Shown here: positions 53,172-63,273 of the stretch, in pieces
Layout of the letters: each line of letters opens with the position of its first letter
Numbering within the stretch: the first letter of the stretch is position 1
From: Methylophilaceae bacterium 11
GTDB taxonomy: Bacteria > Pseudomonadota > Gammaproteobacteria > Burkholderiales > Methylophilaceae
DNA length: 64,000 nucleotides
Direction of reading: 5' to 3'
NCBI GenBank assembly: GCA_000525025.1
Contig: JCKJ01000001.1
Coordinates: 1-64,000, forward strand
Position numbers and translations under genes: made by a program
The notes under the pieces: model-generated
What the model was told of the DNA's origin: nothing
Seen by the model: the letters and a program-made list of their open reading frames with translations, nothing else
The model's database searches: none

Positions 53172-54056
53172 TTATCTTTTGGTTCCAGTGAGTAATACCC
53201 ATCCATCTTTCACAGCGGGGGTGTCGACATCAAACCACTCACTATACTGCGCTGTGAGTGCTTCTTTCTGGGTTTCAAGAATACCAGACAACGCCATTTT
53301 GCCGCCGGACTTACAAGATTTAGCAATGACGGGTGCCAACACCATGAGTGCGCTGGATAGGATATTGGCTACTACCGTGTCATATTCATGATGCAAATAC
53401 GCATTTGAATCATAAAACGCAATGTCGACCTGATTGTTTTCCGCATTGTATTTGCTGGCAATCACTGCCTGCGGGTCAATGTCTACGCCAGTCACTTCGC
53501 TAGCGCCTAGTTTTTTGGCAGCAATGGCCAAAATACCAGAACCGCAGCCGTAATCTAGTACGCGTTGCAATGCAGGCTGTTGCGTTAACCAAGCCAGGCA
53601 TAAGTGTGTGGTGGGGTGGCTGCCAGTACCAAAAGCCAAACCAGGGTCTAGGATAATGTTAATCGCATCCGGTGTCGGTGCTTCGTGCCAAGTGGGGACA
53701 ATCCACAATTTGGGTGTAATCTGAATCGGCTCGAATTGCGCTTGGGTCAAGCGCACCCAATCTTGCTCTTCAATGGTTTCGGTGCTGTAGCTAAAGCCAG
53801 ATATTTGTGTTTCTTGCTCCAGTGATGTCAGTAACTGCATCACATCGGCATCAGCTTCCAGCATAGCGGTGACCACGTTTTGATGCCAAATACCGGGAGG
53901 CGGATCTCCCGGTTCACCAAATATCGCTTGCTCGGCTTGCGTTTCAGCATTGGCATCTTCAATGCTTGCTGAAAGCGCTCCTAACTCCATCAATGCATCG
54001 CTAATTGCGTCGGCATTGGTGTCGTTCGCCTGAATTTTAAGTAATAGCCAACTCAA
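53172..54056 (-). CDS. prmA: ribosomal protein L11 methyltransferase
   Basis: This 294-residue SAM enzyme trimethylates ribosomal protein L11. The start is TTG, which gives the family N-terminus (M)SWLLLKIQAN; no ATG fits. Motifs are the SAM site LDYGCGSGILAIAAKKLGA and the downstream VVANILSSALMVLAP, with LDPGLAFGTGSHPTT upstream. It lies 3 bp after accC and is followed directly by the zinc-ribbon gene. A conserved accB-accC-prmA order is known in proteobacteria. Confidence 0.97.
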   Translation of the reverse strand: MSWLLLKIQANDTNADAISDALMELGALSASIEDANAETQAEQAIFGEPGDPPPGIWHQNVVTAMLEADADVMQLLTSLEQETQISGFSYSTETIEEQDWVRLTQAQFEPIQITPKLWIVPTWHEAPTPDAINIILDPGLAFGTGSHPTTHLCLAWLTQQPALQRVLDYGCGSGILAIAAKKLGASEVTGVDIDPQAVIASKYNAENNQVDIAFYDSNAYLHHEYDTVVANILSSALMVLAPVIAKSCKSGGKMALSGILETQKEALTAQYSEWFDVDTPAVKDGWVLLTGTKR

Positions 54057-54059
54057 GAT

Positions 54060-55409
54060 TTACTTACTGTGGATGCCCAGTTTTTGCTCTAGATAATGGA
54101 TGCTGGTACCACCAAGGTGGAACGCTGCATCTGCCATCAAATCAGCATGCAATGAAATGTTGGTTTTAATGCCTTCCACATACATTTCCGATAAAGCAAT
54201 GCGCATACGCGCAATGGCTTGCTCACGGGTATCCCCATAAGTAATCAACTTGCCTATCATAGAGTCGTAATGTGGGGGGACGATATAACCACCATACGCA
54301 TGTGTGTCGATACGTACGCCTGGTCCGCCCGGCATATGGAATCGGCTGATGGTGCCAGGAGATGGTACAAAGTTGTAAGGGTCTTCCGCATTAATACGGC
54401 ACTCAATAGCATGACCGCGCAACTGCACATCTTTTTGACGGAATTGCAGTTTCTCACCGGCGGCTACAAAAATTTGCTGTTGTACCAAATCAATGCCGGT
54501 AATCATTTCGGTCACCGTATGCTCTACCTGCAAGCGGGTGTTCATCTCAATAAAGTAGAACTCACCATTCTCATACAAGAATTCAAATGTACCAGCGCCA
54601 CGGTATTTAATTTTGCGGCAAGCTTCGGCACAGCGTTCGCCAATCTTGTCGCGCAACTTAGGGTTTAATAAAGGTGAGGGCGCTTCTTCAATAATTTTTT
54701 GATGGCGACGCTGCATCGAGCAATCACGGTCACCTAAAAATACGGCGTTACCATGCTGATCTGCCAAAATTTGAATTTCAATATGACGTGGATTCTCTAG
54801 AAACTTCTCCATGTACACCATGGGGTTGCCAAACGCCGCTTGCGCTTCTGCTTTGGTCATGGATACCGCGTTAATCAAGGCTGCCTCGGTATGCACTACA
54901 CGCATGCCGCGACCACCACCACCGCCCGCCGCTTTAATAATGACAGGGTAGCCAACTCTTTTGGCGGTTTTAATGATCTCGACAGGGTCATCGGGTAGTG
55001 CGCCCTCTGAACCTGGTACGCAAGGTACGCCCGCTTTACGCATCGCATCTTTGGCCGACACTTTGTCGCCCATCAGGCGAATCGTCTCAGCACGTGGGCC
55101 AATAAACACAAAACCGCTTTGTTCTACGCGCTCGGCAAAGTCGGCATTTTCAGATAAAAAGCCGTAGCCGGGATGAATGGCTTGCGCATCTGTCACTTCA
55201 GCTGCGCTAATCACAGCGGGGATATTTAAGTAGCTTTGACTAGAAGGCGCTGGCCCAATACATACGGATTCATCCGCCAATTTGACATATTTGGCTTCTC
55301 GGTCTGCTTCAGAATGCACGGCGACAGTACGGATGCCCAATTCACGGCACGCACGTTGCACACGTAGCGCAATCTCGCCGCGGTTGGCAATAAGGATTTT
55401 TTCAAACAT
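54060..55409 (-). CDS. accC: acetyl-CoA carboxylase biotin carboxylase subunit
   Basis: This 449-residue ATP-grasp enzyme carboxylates the biotin on AccB. The first 115 residues form the biotin-carboxylase N-domain ([17 protein letters not shown]). The ATP-grasp site includes the Gly-rich loop [10 protein letters not shown] and the [18 protein letters not shown] strand. Its start lies 6 bp after accB. The whole accB-accC-prmA-DUF3426 set is one operon, with fatty-acid synthesis as the role of the first two. Confidence 0.98.
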   Translation of the reverse strand: MFEKILIANRGEIALRVQRACRELGIRTVAVHSEADREAKYVKLADESVCIGPAPSSQSYLNIPAVISAAEVTDAQAIHPGYGFLSENADFAERVEQSGFVFIGPRAETIRLMGDKVSAKDAMRKAGVPCVPGSEGALPDDPVEIIKTAKRVGYPVIIKAAGGGGGRGMRVVHTEAALINAVSMTKAEAQAAFGNPMVYMEKFLENPRHIEIQILADQHGNAVFLGDRDCSMQRRHQKIIEEAPSPLLNPKLRDKIGERCAEACRKIKYRGAGTFEFLYENGEFYFIEMNTRLQVEHTVTEMITGIDLVQQQIFVAAGEKLQFRQKDVQLRGHAIECRINAEDPYNFVPSPGTISRFHMPGGPGVRIDTHAYGGYIVPPHYDSMIGKLITYGDTREQAIARMRIALSEMYVEGIKTNISLHADLMADAAFHLGGTSIHYLEQKLGIHSK

Positions 55410-55415
55410 AAGTCA

Positions 55416-55865
55416 TTAACCAATCAAGAATAAAGGTTCACCGTATTCAACAGGTTGGCCGTTTTCAACAAAGATTTTCTTCACAACACCTGAGTATTCG
55501 CTTTCAATCTCGTTGAGTAGCTTCATTGCTTCAATGATGCACAACGTTTCGCCAGAAGAAACACTGGAGCCGATATCCACAAAAGACTTGGCATCTGGAG
55601 AAGAGGCACGGTAGAACGTACCGACCATTGGAGATTTTACAACTTGACCTTCTTCGACTACTGGCACTGGTACAACTGGGGCACTTGCAGCTGGCGCAGC
55701 AGCAGCTTGTTGTTGGGGCGCGGAGACATAGTGCGTCACAGGTGCAGCACTATGCATCAACGCTCGGCTAATGCGTACCTTCTCTTCGCCTTCTGTGAGT
55801 TCCAGCTCAGAGATGCCAGATTCCTCGACTAGATCAATGAGTTTTTTGAGTTTGCGTAAATCCAT
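55416..55865 (-). CDS. accB: biotin carboxyl carrier protein of acetyl-CoA carboxylase
   Basis: This 149-residue protein ends with a biotinyl domain. The biotin-accepting Lys is in [10 protein letters not shown]. The N-terminal part [32 protein letters not shown] is typical, followed by an Ala/Pro-rich linker (about 50-70). It is followed by accC. Its ATG lies 38 bp after aroQ, so aroQ may be in the same transcript. Confidence 0.98.
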   Translation of the reverse strand: MDLRKLKKLIDLVEESGISELELTEGEEKVRISRALMHSAAPVTHYVSAPQQQAAAAPAASAPVVPVPVVEEGQVVKSPMVGTFYRASSPDAKSFVDIGSSVSSGETLCIIEAMKLLNEIESEYSGVVKKIFVENGQPVEYGEPLFLIG

Positions 55866-55903
55866 ATAGACCTCGGTATTAACTGAATATAATTATAATA
55901 ATG

Positions 55904-56341
55904 TTATGGTTTTGTGATGTAACGGTAGGCAGCAAAGTAACCTTCGGCGCCTAACCCGCTGATAACGCCAATAGCAATGTCGCTAAAAAACGAGTGATGT
56001 CTAAATTGTTCTCGTGCATATACGTTAGAGAGATGTACCTCAATAAAGGGAATGTTCACTGCTGAAATAGCATCTCGTATGGCAACAGAAGTGTGCGTGA
56101 ATGCGGCTGGATTAATAATCAGGGCATCCACACGATTCACCATTAAGGATTGAATCTTTGTCACAATCTCAGCTTCGGCGTTGCTTTGAAACGCTTCCAG
56201 CATATGACCATCTTGTTTGGCCATCTGTGTTAAAGCCGTGTTGATATCCAATAAGGTCAGCGTGCCATAATGCGCAGGTTCACGCGTGCCTAACATATTG
56301 AGGTTAGGCCCATGAATGACTAAAATGGATTTAGCCGACAT
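55904..56341 (-). CDS. aroQ: type II 3-dehydroquinate dehydratase
   Basis: This 145-residue enzyme performs the third step of the shikimate pathway. Features are [17 protein letters not shown] (with the catalytic-loop Arg and Asn), [25 protein letters not shown] and [36 protein letters not shown], all of AroQ. The aroQ-accB-accC order is common in proteobacteria. The 145-bp upstream spacer should hold the operon promoter. Confidence 0.97.
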   Translation of the reverse strand: MSAKSILVIHGPNLNMLGTREPAHYGTLTLLDINTALTQMAKQDGHMLEAFQSNAEAEIVTKIQSLMVNRVDALIINPAAFTHTSVAIRDAISAVNIPFIEVHLSNVYAREQFRHHSFFSDIAIGVISGLGAEGYFAAYRYITKP

Positions 56342-56486
56342 TTGATACGCTCAAACAACAATGTAGACAGTTTTGCATAGCAGCAAGTTTGCCGAAGTTA
56401 TGATTCTTTGTCCAGCTAAATCACAGCATTTGAGCGAAGATAGGCATTAAAAAATAGTTAACTTATTGATTGTTTTGGCTAAAGCA

Positions 56487-57020
56487 TTACAGAAGCGGCA
56501 GCAGCGATTTTTCTAATAAATCTTTCGAAATACGCCCAAAATAGGTTTTGTGGACGGTGCCATCGGCCTTAATTATCACGGTATATGGCAGTACCCCTTT
56601 ATTATTGCCTAAGTTGGAGGCCAACTCCATGCCAGTCATGTCGGCTGCAAACAATGGGTATTTCACTTGAGTCTGCTTGGTAAACTCGTTAATCGCGTTC
56701 ACGTCATCAATCGCAATGCCCAATACCACCACATTTTTATTGGCATAGGCCTCGTGTAATGCGGAGAGCTCCGGCATTTCTTCACGGCATGGTTCACACC
56801 AAGTTGCCCAAAAGTTAAGTACTACAATCTTGCCTTGATAAGCGTTAAGCGGCTTGTTTTCACCGTGCTCATTGGGAAAGCTGGCCGCAAATAATGGGGC
56901 TGTCGATTGCTGTTGGCCGTTTTTTACTTCTTGCTTGTTTAAAAAAAAGTGAAATATCGCAAACCCTAAACTTGCAATGAGTATCAGGTAGATAAGGGGT
57001 GTTTTGAGCTTTGTAAACAT
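56487..57020 (-). CDS. TlpA-like thiol-disulfide oxidoreductase
   Basis: This 177-residue protein has an N-terminal membrane anchor (about 8-27) and a periplasmic thioredoxin-like fold with active site WCEPC (LNFWATWCEPCREEM). It matches TlpA/ResA/DsbE-like reductases. The ATG directly follows the dsbD stop codon, so DsbD should be its electron donor. Cytochrome-c maturation or envelope disulfide reduction are the likely roles. Confidence 0.93.
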   Translation of the reverse strand: MFTKLKTPLIYLILIASLGFAIFHFFLNKQEVKNGQQQSTAPLFAASFPNEHGENKPLNAYQGKIVVLNFWATWCEPCREEMPELSALHEAYANKNVVVLGIAIDDVNAINEFTKQTQVKYPLFAADMTGMELASNLGNNKGVLPYTVIIKADGTVHKTYFGRISKDLLEKSLLPLL

Positions 57021-58844
57021 TTAGGGTTGTACCGTATTGAGAATGGCTAAAAATTCATCGGCATTTTTATAGCCAATGACTTGGGCAGGGTTTTTTTTGC
57101 CATCTTGATTAAAAAACAAAATGCCTGGTGGGCCAAATAATCCAAAGCGTTTTAATAGGGCAGCGTCGTCTGCATTGTTGGCGGTTACATCTGCTTGTAG
57201 TAATACGGCTTGTTTTAGTTTGGCTTGTACACGCGGGTCAGTAAACACAAACTGTTCGTATTCTTTGCAGGAAACACACCAGTCTGCGTAAAAATCAAAC
57301 ATGACATATTGACCTTTGGCTGCTTGAATCGCTTGGTCAAGCTCTGCCACGGAGCGTACGCGCTTGAAGTTTAATGCGTGCTGTGCGGATGATGCGTTGG
57401 TGTTGGCAAGCACGCCACTTAATGGTTGTAAGGGCGATTTAGCACCAGACAGCGCGCCAATGAGCAAAGCAATGCCAGTAATGAGCATCATGATTGCCAC
57501 GCCTTTCCACAATTTGAGGATGGGCTTGGCATCGCCTGGCAAGTTGTCCAGTGCATGCATATAGATGGCGGGGACAATCAACAAAGCTGCCCACAGTGCC
57601 AATTGCAGATTCATCGGGATAATCGGGCCAATCAACCATACAGCCACGCCTAACATCAATACGCCAAATAGTTGGCGTACGGCATTCATCCACGCACCCA
57701 CACGCGGAAGCAATGTACCGGCAGATGCGCCAATCAGCAATAGAGGGAAGCCCATGCCGAGTGACAGTGAGAATAAGGCGACACCGCCTAGCACCACATC
57801 ATGGGTCTTGCTAATATAAAGTAGTGCGCCAGCCAATGGCGCAGCGACACATGGGCTGATAATGAGGGCAGATAATACGCCCATTAAAAAATCGCCAAAA
57901 AATTGACCACCTTTAATACGATTACTTAGATTAAAAATACTGTTTTCTAAGTGGCTAGGCAATTTCAGCTCATAAAAGCCAAACATCGATAGTGCAAGTA
58001 ACACAAAGACAATGGCGCCAAAGCTCAATGCCCATGGGGTTTGTAGCGCATTGCTCAATAGTTGGCCAGATAAGCCAGCTGCAATGCCCAATAAGGTGTA
58101 AGTGAGACACATACCCAAGGTGTAAGCGAGTGAAAGATTAAAGGCATGCAGGCGTGAAACATGTGCGTTCTTGCCAATGATCATGCTGGATAAAATCGGA
58201 ATCATGGGGAATACGCAGGGGGTAAAGGCAAGCAAGAGACCTGCACCAAAGAACCCTAATATAATCAACCACCAGTGGCCGCTTTTAAGTAGATTGGAGG
58301 CTTGGCTGTCATCGCCACTTTCTGCAATAGGCTCAGCTCCGATTGGATTTGGTGTGGCAGCAGACGCATCATTCACCACACCAAATGTGAAAGTCTTGGT
58401 TTGTGGCGCATAACACAGCCCCTTTTCACTACAGCCCTGATAGGTGACTTTAACCGCTAAGTTTTCGGTGCTAGAAACACCTACTTTGGTTGAAAAGTCA
58501 TGGTGATAGACTTCCTGTTTACCAAAGTTTGGGTCGTCTTTAATTTCACCAGCCGGTAAATCCATTGCAGTAATCAGTGCGGTTTCTGGTGATTCCACAT
58601 TCAATTTAATGCGTTGTTTGTATAAATAATAGCCGGGCTCTACTTTAAAGTTTGCCTGTAGCGTTTGTGCATCTGTAGGCGCAATAGTTACTTGGAATGC
58701 AATGTCTGGAGATAAAAAATCGTCTTCGCTGGTTTCTTCCGTAAATAGGTTTTTGATCGCGCTGCTGGTATTGCCAGCAACACTCATGGGCGAAAGCAGG
58801 GTAATCGTCCAAAAACTTATCAGGGTAATCAATACTCTTAGCAT
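57021..58844 (-). CDS. dsbD: thiol:disulfide interchange protein DsbD
   Basis: This 607-residue protein passes electrons from cytosolic thioredoxin to the periplasm. It has a signal peptide, an N-terminal immunoglobulin-like domain (Cys pair in YQGCSEKGLCYAP), about eight membrane helices with redox Cys in FTPCVFPMIP and SPCVAAPL, and a C-terminal thioredoxin domain with YADWCVSCKEYEQFVF. The ATG at 58844 has AGGAG upstream, overlapping the cutA stop (TAGGAG). It lies between cutA and the TlpA-like gene. Confidence 0.97.
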   Translation of the reverse strand: MLRVLITLISFWTITLLSPMSVAGNTSSAIKNLFTEETSEDDFLSPDIAFQVTIAPTDAQTLQANFKVEPGYYLYKQRIKLNVESPETALITAMDLPAGEIKDDPNFGKQEVYHHDFSTKVGVSSTENLAVKVTYQGCSEKGLCYAPQTKTFTFGVVNDASAATPNPIGAEPIAESGDDSQASNLLKSGHWWLIILGFFGAGLLLAFTPCVFPMIPILSSMIIGKNAHVSRLHAFNLSLAYTLGMCLTYTLLGIAAGLSGQLLSNALQTPWALSFGAIVFVLLALSMFGFYELKLPSHLENSIFNLSNRIKGGQFFGDFLMGVLSALIISPCVAAPLAGALLYISKTHDVVLGGVALFSLSLGMGFPLLLIGASAGTLLPRVGAWMNAVRQLFGVLMLGVAVWLIGPIIPMNLQLALWAALLIVPAIYMHALDNLPGDAKPILKLWKGVAIMMLITGIALLIGALSGAKSPLQPLSGVLANTNASSAQHALNFKRVRSVAELDQAIQAAKGQYVMFDFYADWCVSCKEYEQFVFTDPRVQAKLKQAVLLQADVTANNADDAALLKRFGLFGPPGILFFNQDGKKNPAQVIGYKNADEFLAILNTVQP

Positions 58845-58851
58845 GGTGCTC

Positions 58852-59178
58852 CTAGTGCGGGATTTGTGCATTTACCCATTGTAAATAAGCAGGTAAACCA
58901 CCATCTACATTGAGACACAGAATGTCAGGAAGTTCGTACGGGTGATGTTTTAAAATACAAGACTCAACTTCTGCATATTTTTGACGAATTGTTTTAATGG
59001 TCACAGGCCATTCGGTGGTGTGTTCAACCACGTTGTTCCATGCATATACCGATTGGCAAGGGCTTTGAATGTTAACACACGCTGCCAGTTGATGTTGAAT
59101 GAGCATCTCCGCAATTTTATTTGCGCACGTTTCATCTGGCACATGGGTCAACACGATTATAATTTCGGCATTATCCAT
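58852..59178 (-). CDS. cutA: divalent-cation tolerance protein CutA
   Basis: This 108-residue protein is a small trimeric CutA1 protein, with IIIVLTHVPDE, ACVNIQSPCQSVYAWNN, EWPVTIKTI and HHPYELPDI. A role in copper tolerance is known but its biochemistry is unclear. It is divergent from fxsA, with only 36 bp between the start codons, so the two promoters must overlap. Confidence 0.96.
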   Translation of the reverse strand: MDNAEIIIVLTHVPDETCANKIAEMLIQHQLAACVNIQSPCQSVYAWNNVVEHTTEWPVTIKTIRQKYAEVESCILKHHPYELPDILCLNVDGGLPAYLQWVNAQIPH

Positions 59179-59214
59179 GGTGTGCGAAAGCGGTCTCCAA
59201 TTAAAGGGTTAATC

Positions 59215-59655
59215 ATGCGTTTATTTATTACGCTTATTTTACTTGCTTTTCCAATTGCAGAAATAGTGCTGTTGATCAAGCTCGCTGACCAATACGGTTG
59301 GTGGTTATTATTGTACTTAGTCGTCATCGGCTATCTGGGCTTACAACTGATTCGCGGTGAAAAAGTACTGATGGCGCCAAAAATGATGCAGAGCTTGGCT
59401 GGCGGCAATCCTGTTAAAGCCTTGTTGGGCACAGCCCGCAATATGGTGGCAGGTGTGTTATTGCTAATACCTGGTGTGATCAGCGATGTCATTGCAGTAG
59501 TATTATTGTTAATTCCCATTGAACAAAATAAGCCGCCAGTACAAGAAGAGGTTAGTGGAAAAGCTTATCGTAAGCCTCGCTATCAGCAATCCGCCAATGA
59601 CGATGTGATCGAAGGCGAGTTCACGCATATTAGAGAAGATCTGGAAAAGAAATAA
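59215..59655 (+). CDS. fxsA: FxsA family membrane protein
   Basis: This 146-residue protein has the FxsA pattern: MRLFITLILLAFPIAEIVLLIKLADQYGWWLLL, then LIRGEKVLMAPKMMQSLAGGNPVKALLGTARNMVAGVLLLIPGVISDVIAVVLLL. Three to four membrane helices, and a polar tail from about 105. It is known as a suppressor of phage F exclusion in E. coli; its native role is unknown. Its stop overlaps the next ATG (TAATG). Confidence 0.95.
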   Translation: MRLFITLILLAFPIAEIVLLIKLADQYGWWLLLYLVVIGYLGLQLIRGEKVLMAPKMMQSLAGGNPVKALLGTARNMVAGVLLLIPGVISDVIAVVLLLIPIEQNKPPVQEEVSGKAYRKPRYQQSANDDVIEGEFTHIREDLEKK

Positions 59656-60680
59656 TGACCTCAGTAAATCATCCTACCGTGACCATCCAAAACAGTGGTC
59701 ACCAATTCCCAGTACGCCCTAGTCAAACCGTACTAGAAGCCGCGATTGAAGCGGGTATTAACTTGCCATACGGTTGTCGTAATGGTGCGTGTGGTGCCTG
59801 TAAAGGTAAGTTGATCTCCGGCAAGCTGATGCATGATGATTATCAAGGCAGCGCCATGACCGATGCTGAATTGGCGGCGGGTCAAGCGCTGTTTTGCTGT
59901 GCGCGACCATTGGAAGACTTAGTGATTGAGTGTCGTGAACTGAGCGGTATCAATGGCATTAAACCTAGAATATTGCCTGTGCGTGTGCAGAAAAAAGAAC
60001 AACTCTCTGGTGATGTGATGGTGTTGTTTTTACAATTGCCGGCGACCGAGCGTTTACAGTTTGTGGCCGGGCAGTATCTGGAATTTATTCTTAAGGATGG
60101 CAAGCGCAGAGCGTTTTCTATCGCCAATGCCCCGCATGATGACGCGCTGATTGAGCTGCATTTGCGACTAATCGCAGGCGGCCAATTTACACAATACGTG
60201 TTTGAAGAAATGCCAGAAAAAGCCATTTTGCGCATTGAAGCGCCCCTAGGTACCTTCTATTTGCGCGAAGAATCCAATAAGCCGCTAGTGTTTGTGGCTG
60301 GTGGTACAGGCTTTGCGCCGATCAAAGGCATTATTGAGCACATGATACATTTGGGTATGCAACGTGAAGTAGTGCTATACCGTGGCGGACGCACACAACA
60401 AGATTTGTACATGGATGATCTCTGTCGGCGTTGGGCAGCGTTTTTGCCTCATCTTACTTATATCCCAGTGCTATCAGAAGAGCCGGCAGACACAGGTTGG
60501 CAAGGTAGAAGGGGGCTGGTGCATGAAGCCGTATTGGCGGATTATGCGGATTTAAGCGCGTACCAAGCTTATGTATGTGGCGCACCTGGCATGGTAGACA
60601 TTGCACATAAAACGTTTGTAGAACAAGGCTTGAAAGCAGACGAATTTTTCAGTGATGCGTTTACGTTTGCGCCTAAGTAG
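59655..60680 (+). CDS. 2Fe-2S ferredoxin-NAD(P)H flavoprotein reductase
   Basis: This 341-residue protein has an N-terminal plant-type 2Fe-2S domain (PYGCRNGACGACKGKL plus ALFCCARP), an FAD-binding barrel (GQYLEFILKDGKRRAFSIAN with the RxFS FAD motif) and an NAD(P) domain (VFVAGGTGFAPIKGI). It resembles CDP-6-deoxy-delta-3,4-glucoseen reductase (AscD/DdhD) and aromatic-oxygenase reductases. The ATG overlaps the fxsA stop by one base. The electron acceptor is unknown; it could support a deoxysugar step or a diiron enzyme. Confidence 0.93.
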   Translation: MTSVNHPTVTIQNSGHQFPVRPSQTVLEAAIEAGINLPYGCRNGACGACKGKLISGKLMHDDYQGSAMTDAELAAGQALFCCARPLEDLVIECRELSGINGIKPRILPVRVQKKEQLSGDVMVLFLQLPATERLQFVAGQYLEFILKDGKRRAFSIANAPHDDALIELHLRLIAGGQFTQYVFEEMPEKAILRIEAPLGTFYLREESNKPLVFVAGGTGFAPIKGIIEHMIHLGMQREVVLYRGGRTQQDLYMDDLCRRWAAFLPHLTYIPVLSEEPADTGWQGRRGLVHEAVLADYADLSAYQAYVCGAPGMVDIAHKTFVEQGLKADEFFSDAFTFAPK

Positions 60681-60688
60681 TCAAATTC

Positions 60689-61423
60689 TCATTCGCTAAA
60701 TCTTACTTTTTTGAGGATTTCGCCATTTGATTTTCTATAAAGTATCCATTCAGCATCTTTTGAAGCATGTAAATTATAGATATTGATCGTTAAATCTAGA
60801 GGCGTATCTAATTTAGGTAAGCTTCGACCATTCCTATATGTGTAACAAGGTGATGCTAGTTTTGTCTTTATCGCAATAGTCAAGTCATCCTTTAATTGTT
60901 TGGCACGACTTCTTGGATATTCAAACTTCATATTTAGCGGGAATCTTTTAGAAATAATCTGTAAAGTTAAGTGTTGTATAGACTTAACTTCAACATTTGA
61001 ATTTACGCCAAACTTATTTGAGGCGATATAACCTTGGCTATCTTGGCTTTGTTTAAACAGCTCGAAGTCTGTTGACGTTGGATGGCCACCCTTAAGCCAA
61101 GCCACACCTTCACCATAATAGATAGTGCTAGGGTCAATGTAAAAAAGCTCTTTATCAGCGTCATAACTAAATAAGTCCGATACTCTCGCTAGGTTAATAG
61201 GAAATATTAAAGGTGTGTCACGTTGATTTCCTAGTTTTTTATAAAGCAGGTCACACTTTCTGTCGTTAAATTCCGAGCTGGTTTCGAACTTATCTTTATT
61301 TAATCCTTCTAATTGCTGCAAAGATGTAAAAACTTTTGCATAGTCTAAGGGTTGTGTTTCTACAGTTTTTGCACATACGCAGGTGGCAAAAGTAAATAGC
61401 AGTATAAATAAGATTTTCCGCAT
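60689..61423 (-). CDS. AT-rich hypothetical exported protein
   Basis: This 244-residue protein was not recognised. A signal peptide (about 1-18, ending CVCA) is followed by a mixed polar body without clear motifs, e.g. LQQLEGLNKDKFETSSEFNDRKCDLLYKKLGN. The coding sequence is clearly richer in A and T than its hemC, hemD and reductase neighbours, which suggests separate origin. It lies between the reductase (convergent) and hemD, in the same strand as hemD and 20 bp after it. Confidence 0.7.
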   Translation of the reverse strand: MRKILFILLFTFATCVCAKTVETQPLDYAKVFTSLQQLEGLNKDKFETSSEFNDRKCDLLYKKLGNQRDTPLIFPINLARVSDLFSYDADKELFYIDPSTIYYGEGVAWLKGGHPTSTDFELFKQSQDSQGYIASNKFGVNSNVEVKSIQHLTLQIISKRFPLNMKFEYPRSRAKQLKDDLTIAIKTKLASPCYTYRNGRSLPKLDTPLDLTINIYNLHASKDAEWILYRKSNGEILKKVRFSE

Positions 61424-61442
61424 TCCATCATCCTAACAATAT

Positions 61443-62192
61443 CTACTTTATTAATAATTCGAACATAGCTTTATCGCCCGGCGCTTCGGCTACTCGTACT
61501 TGTAAACCCAGTGCCAGCGGTTGCTCGGCAATCCTTGCATGATTCACACAGATCGTTATATGTTTTAACCAAGTAGTATCCCGCGCTAAATCCAGCAAAT
61601 GACGCATGGCCTCGGAGCTGGTGACCACTATTGCGTGTAGTTGTTGATTTAACCAAGCTTGGGTCAACACATCCAGATTGCTTTGCGGGTTGATGCGTTG
61701 ATAGCATTCCGCAAACGTGACGGACGCGCCACGTGATTTCAATGTATCTGCCAGCACTTCACGCCCGCCAATTCCGCGGACTATCATCACTTTTTTGCCC
61801 TGCATATCATGCATTTCTGGCAAAGAGAGTAAAGACTCACTATCAAACCTGTTCTCTGGGATTAACACTTTTTGAATACCAAATGTTTGTAGTTCTTTGG
61901 CAGTAACCGGGCCAATCGCGGCAAATTTCAAATGGCTGGGCAGTGGTTGTTTTAGTAGGCGTGGCATGCCATTCTGTACTGCGTTACTGCTGATAAATAT
62001 GATCCAATCGTATGCAGAAATATCGGCAATCACGTGTTCAAAGTCGCTGTAATTATCAAGGGGGGCAATTTCAATCAGCGGAAATGGAGTGACGTGACCA
62101 CCCGCGGTTTCAATCAATTGTGTGAGTTTTTTGGCTTGATCGCTCGGTCGTGTGATGGCTATGCCGATGCCTGCGAGCGTTGGTTCCGACAT
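61443..62192 (-). CDS. hemD: uroporphyrinogen-III synthase
   Basis: This 249-residue protein closes and inverts ring D of the linear tetrapyrrole. The family is divergent, but GIAITRPSDQAKKLTQLI, WIIFISSNAVQNGM, FAAIGPVTAKEL and ATAATSS-like VVTSSEAMRHLL segments fit it, as does its place one base after hemC. The start ATG and the hemC stop are adjacent (TAACATG). It belongs to the haem, sirohaem and B12 precursor pathway. Confidence 0.93.
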   Translation of the reverse strand: MSEPTLAGIGIAITRPSDQAKKLTQLIETAGGHVTPFPLIEIAPLDNYSDFEHVIADISAYDWIIFISSNAVQNGMPRLLKQPLPSHLKFAAIGPVTAKELQTFGIQKVLIPENRFDSESLLSLPEMHDMQGKKVMIVRGIGGREVLADTLKSRGASVTFAECYQRINPQSNLDVLTQAWLNQQLHAIVVTSSEAMRHLLDLARDTTWLKHITICVNHARIAEQPLALGLQVRVAEAPGDKAMFELLIK

Positions 62193-62193
62193 G

Positions 62194-63132
62194 TTATTTG
62201 ATGTGATCTAGCGCTGATAATATTTTATTTGCGCCCAGACTGACCAATTTATCCGCCAAGGCTTTACCTACAGCCTCAGCATCCGTCAGGTTGCCGGTAA
62301 TTTGCTGACGCAACATTTGTTGGCCATCCACGCTGGCCACAAACCCCGTCATATGGATCTGCTCGCCGACCCGCGTAGCATACGCACCTAAAGGCACCGT
62401 GCAACTGCCAGCTAATGCACGGCTAAAGCCACGCTCTGCCTCTACACATAATTGCGTATCTAAATGATTGAGTGGCGCCAGAATTTCAATCAAATCGGTT
62501 CTGTGCGCGTTAATTTCGATACCTAACGCGCCTTGCCCAACCGCTGGAATACTGTCTTCTGGCGCAATAAAACCGCGAATCCTATCGCCTAACCCTAATC
62601 GAATCAGTCCGGCGGCGGCTAGGATAATGGCTGCGTATTGGCCTTCGTCTAATTTGCGTAAGCGCGTTTGCACGTTGCCACGCAGTGACTCTATTTTGAG
62701 ATGCGGGAAGCGCGCTTGAATCTGGCTTTGACGACGTAAGCTAGAAGTACCAACTATGCTGCCATGGGGCAATGCGGCGAGTGAATCAAACTGGTTAGAT
62801 ACAAAGGCATCGCGTGGATCTTCGCGTTCGCCGGTGGCTACTAAAGCAAAGCCCTCTGGCAAGTTCATCGGCACATCCTTCATGCTATGTACCGCTAAAT
62901 CGGCACTGCCATTTTCTAGTGCAGTTTCTAACTCTTTCACAAACAAACCCTTACCACCAATCCGTGCTAGAGGTGAATCTAAAATCTGATCCCCTGTGGT
63001 GGTCATGCCCAATATCTGCACATCGCATTGTGGGTACAATGCTTGCAACTTGGCTTGAATATGTTTGGCTTGCCACATGGCAAGTGCGCTTTCACGCGAG
63101 GCGATGACGAGTTTTTGCGGTGCATTTTTCAT
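62194..63132 (-). CDS. hemC: hydroxymethylbilane synthase (porphobilinogen deaminase)
   Basis: This 312-residue enzyme polymerises four porphobilinogens. Features are [65 protein letters not shown] and the cofactor-binding Cys in [15 protein letters not shown]. It is followed by hemD as in most betaproteobacteria. It is divergent from the channel-like gene at 63274. Confidence 0.98.
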   Translation of the reverse strand: MKNAPQKLVIASRESALAMWQAKHIQAKLQALYPQCDVQILGMTTTGDQILDSPLARIGGKGLFVKELETALENGSADLAVHSMKDVPMNLPEGFALVATGEREDPRDAFVSNQFDSLAALPHGSIVGTSSLRRQSQIQARFPHLKIESLRGNVQTRLRKLDEGQYAAIILAAAGLIRLGLGDRIRGFIAPEDSIPAVGQGALGIEINAHRTDLIEILAPLNHLDTQLCVEAERGFSRALAGSCTVPLGAYATRVGEQIHMTGFVASVDGQQMLRQQITGNLTDAEAVGKALADKLVSLGANKILSALDHIK

Positions 63133-63273
63133 AGCTTAAATTTTAGCACATGCGCTTATGAACCAACATTTGGATATGACTTTGCATTTGGAGTTAAGCT
63201 TATTTCTAAGTTATTATCCAGTGTCCTAGTGCTGAAAAGTGAAGTGTTGTATTACAAATTATAGGAGGTTACT

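Noticed and set aside
59655-60680. Reductase partner of the glycosylation locus
   Set aside because: It resembles CDP-deoxyhexose reductases, but it is 16 kb away and coupled to fxsA, so no link to that locus can be claimed.
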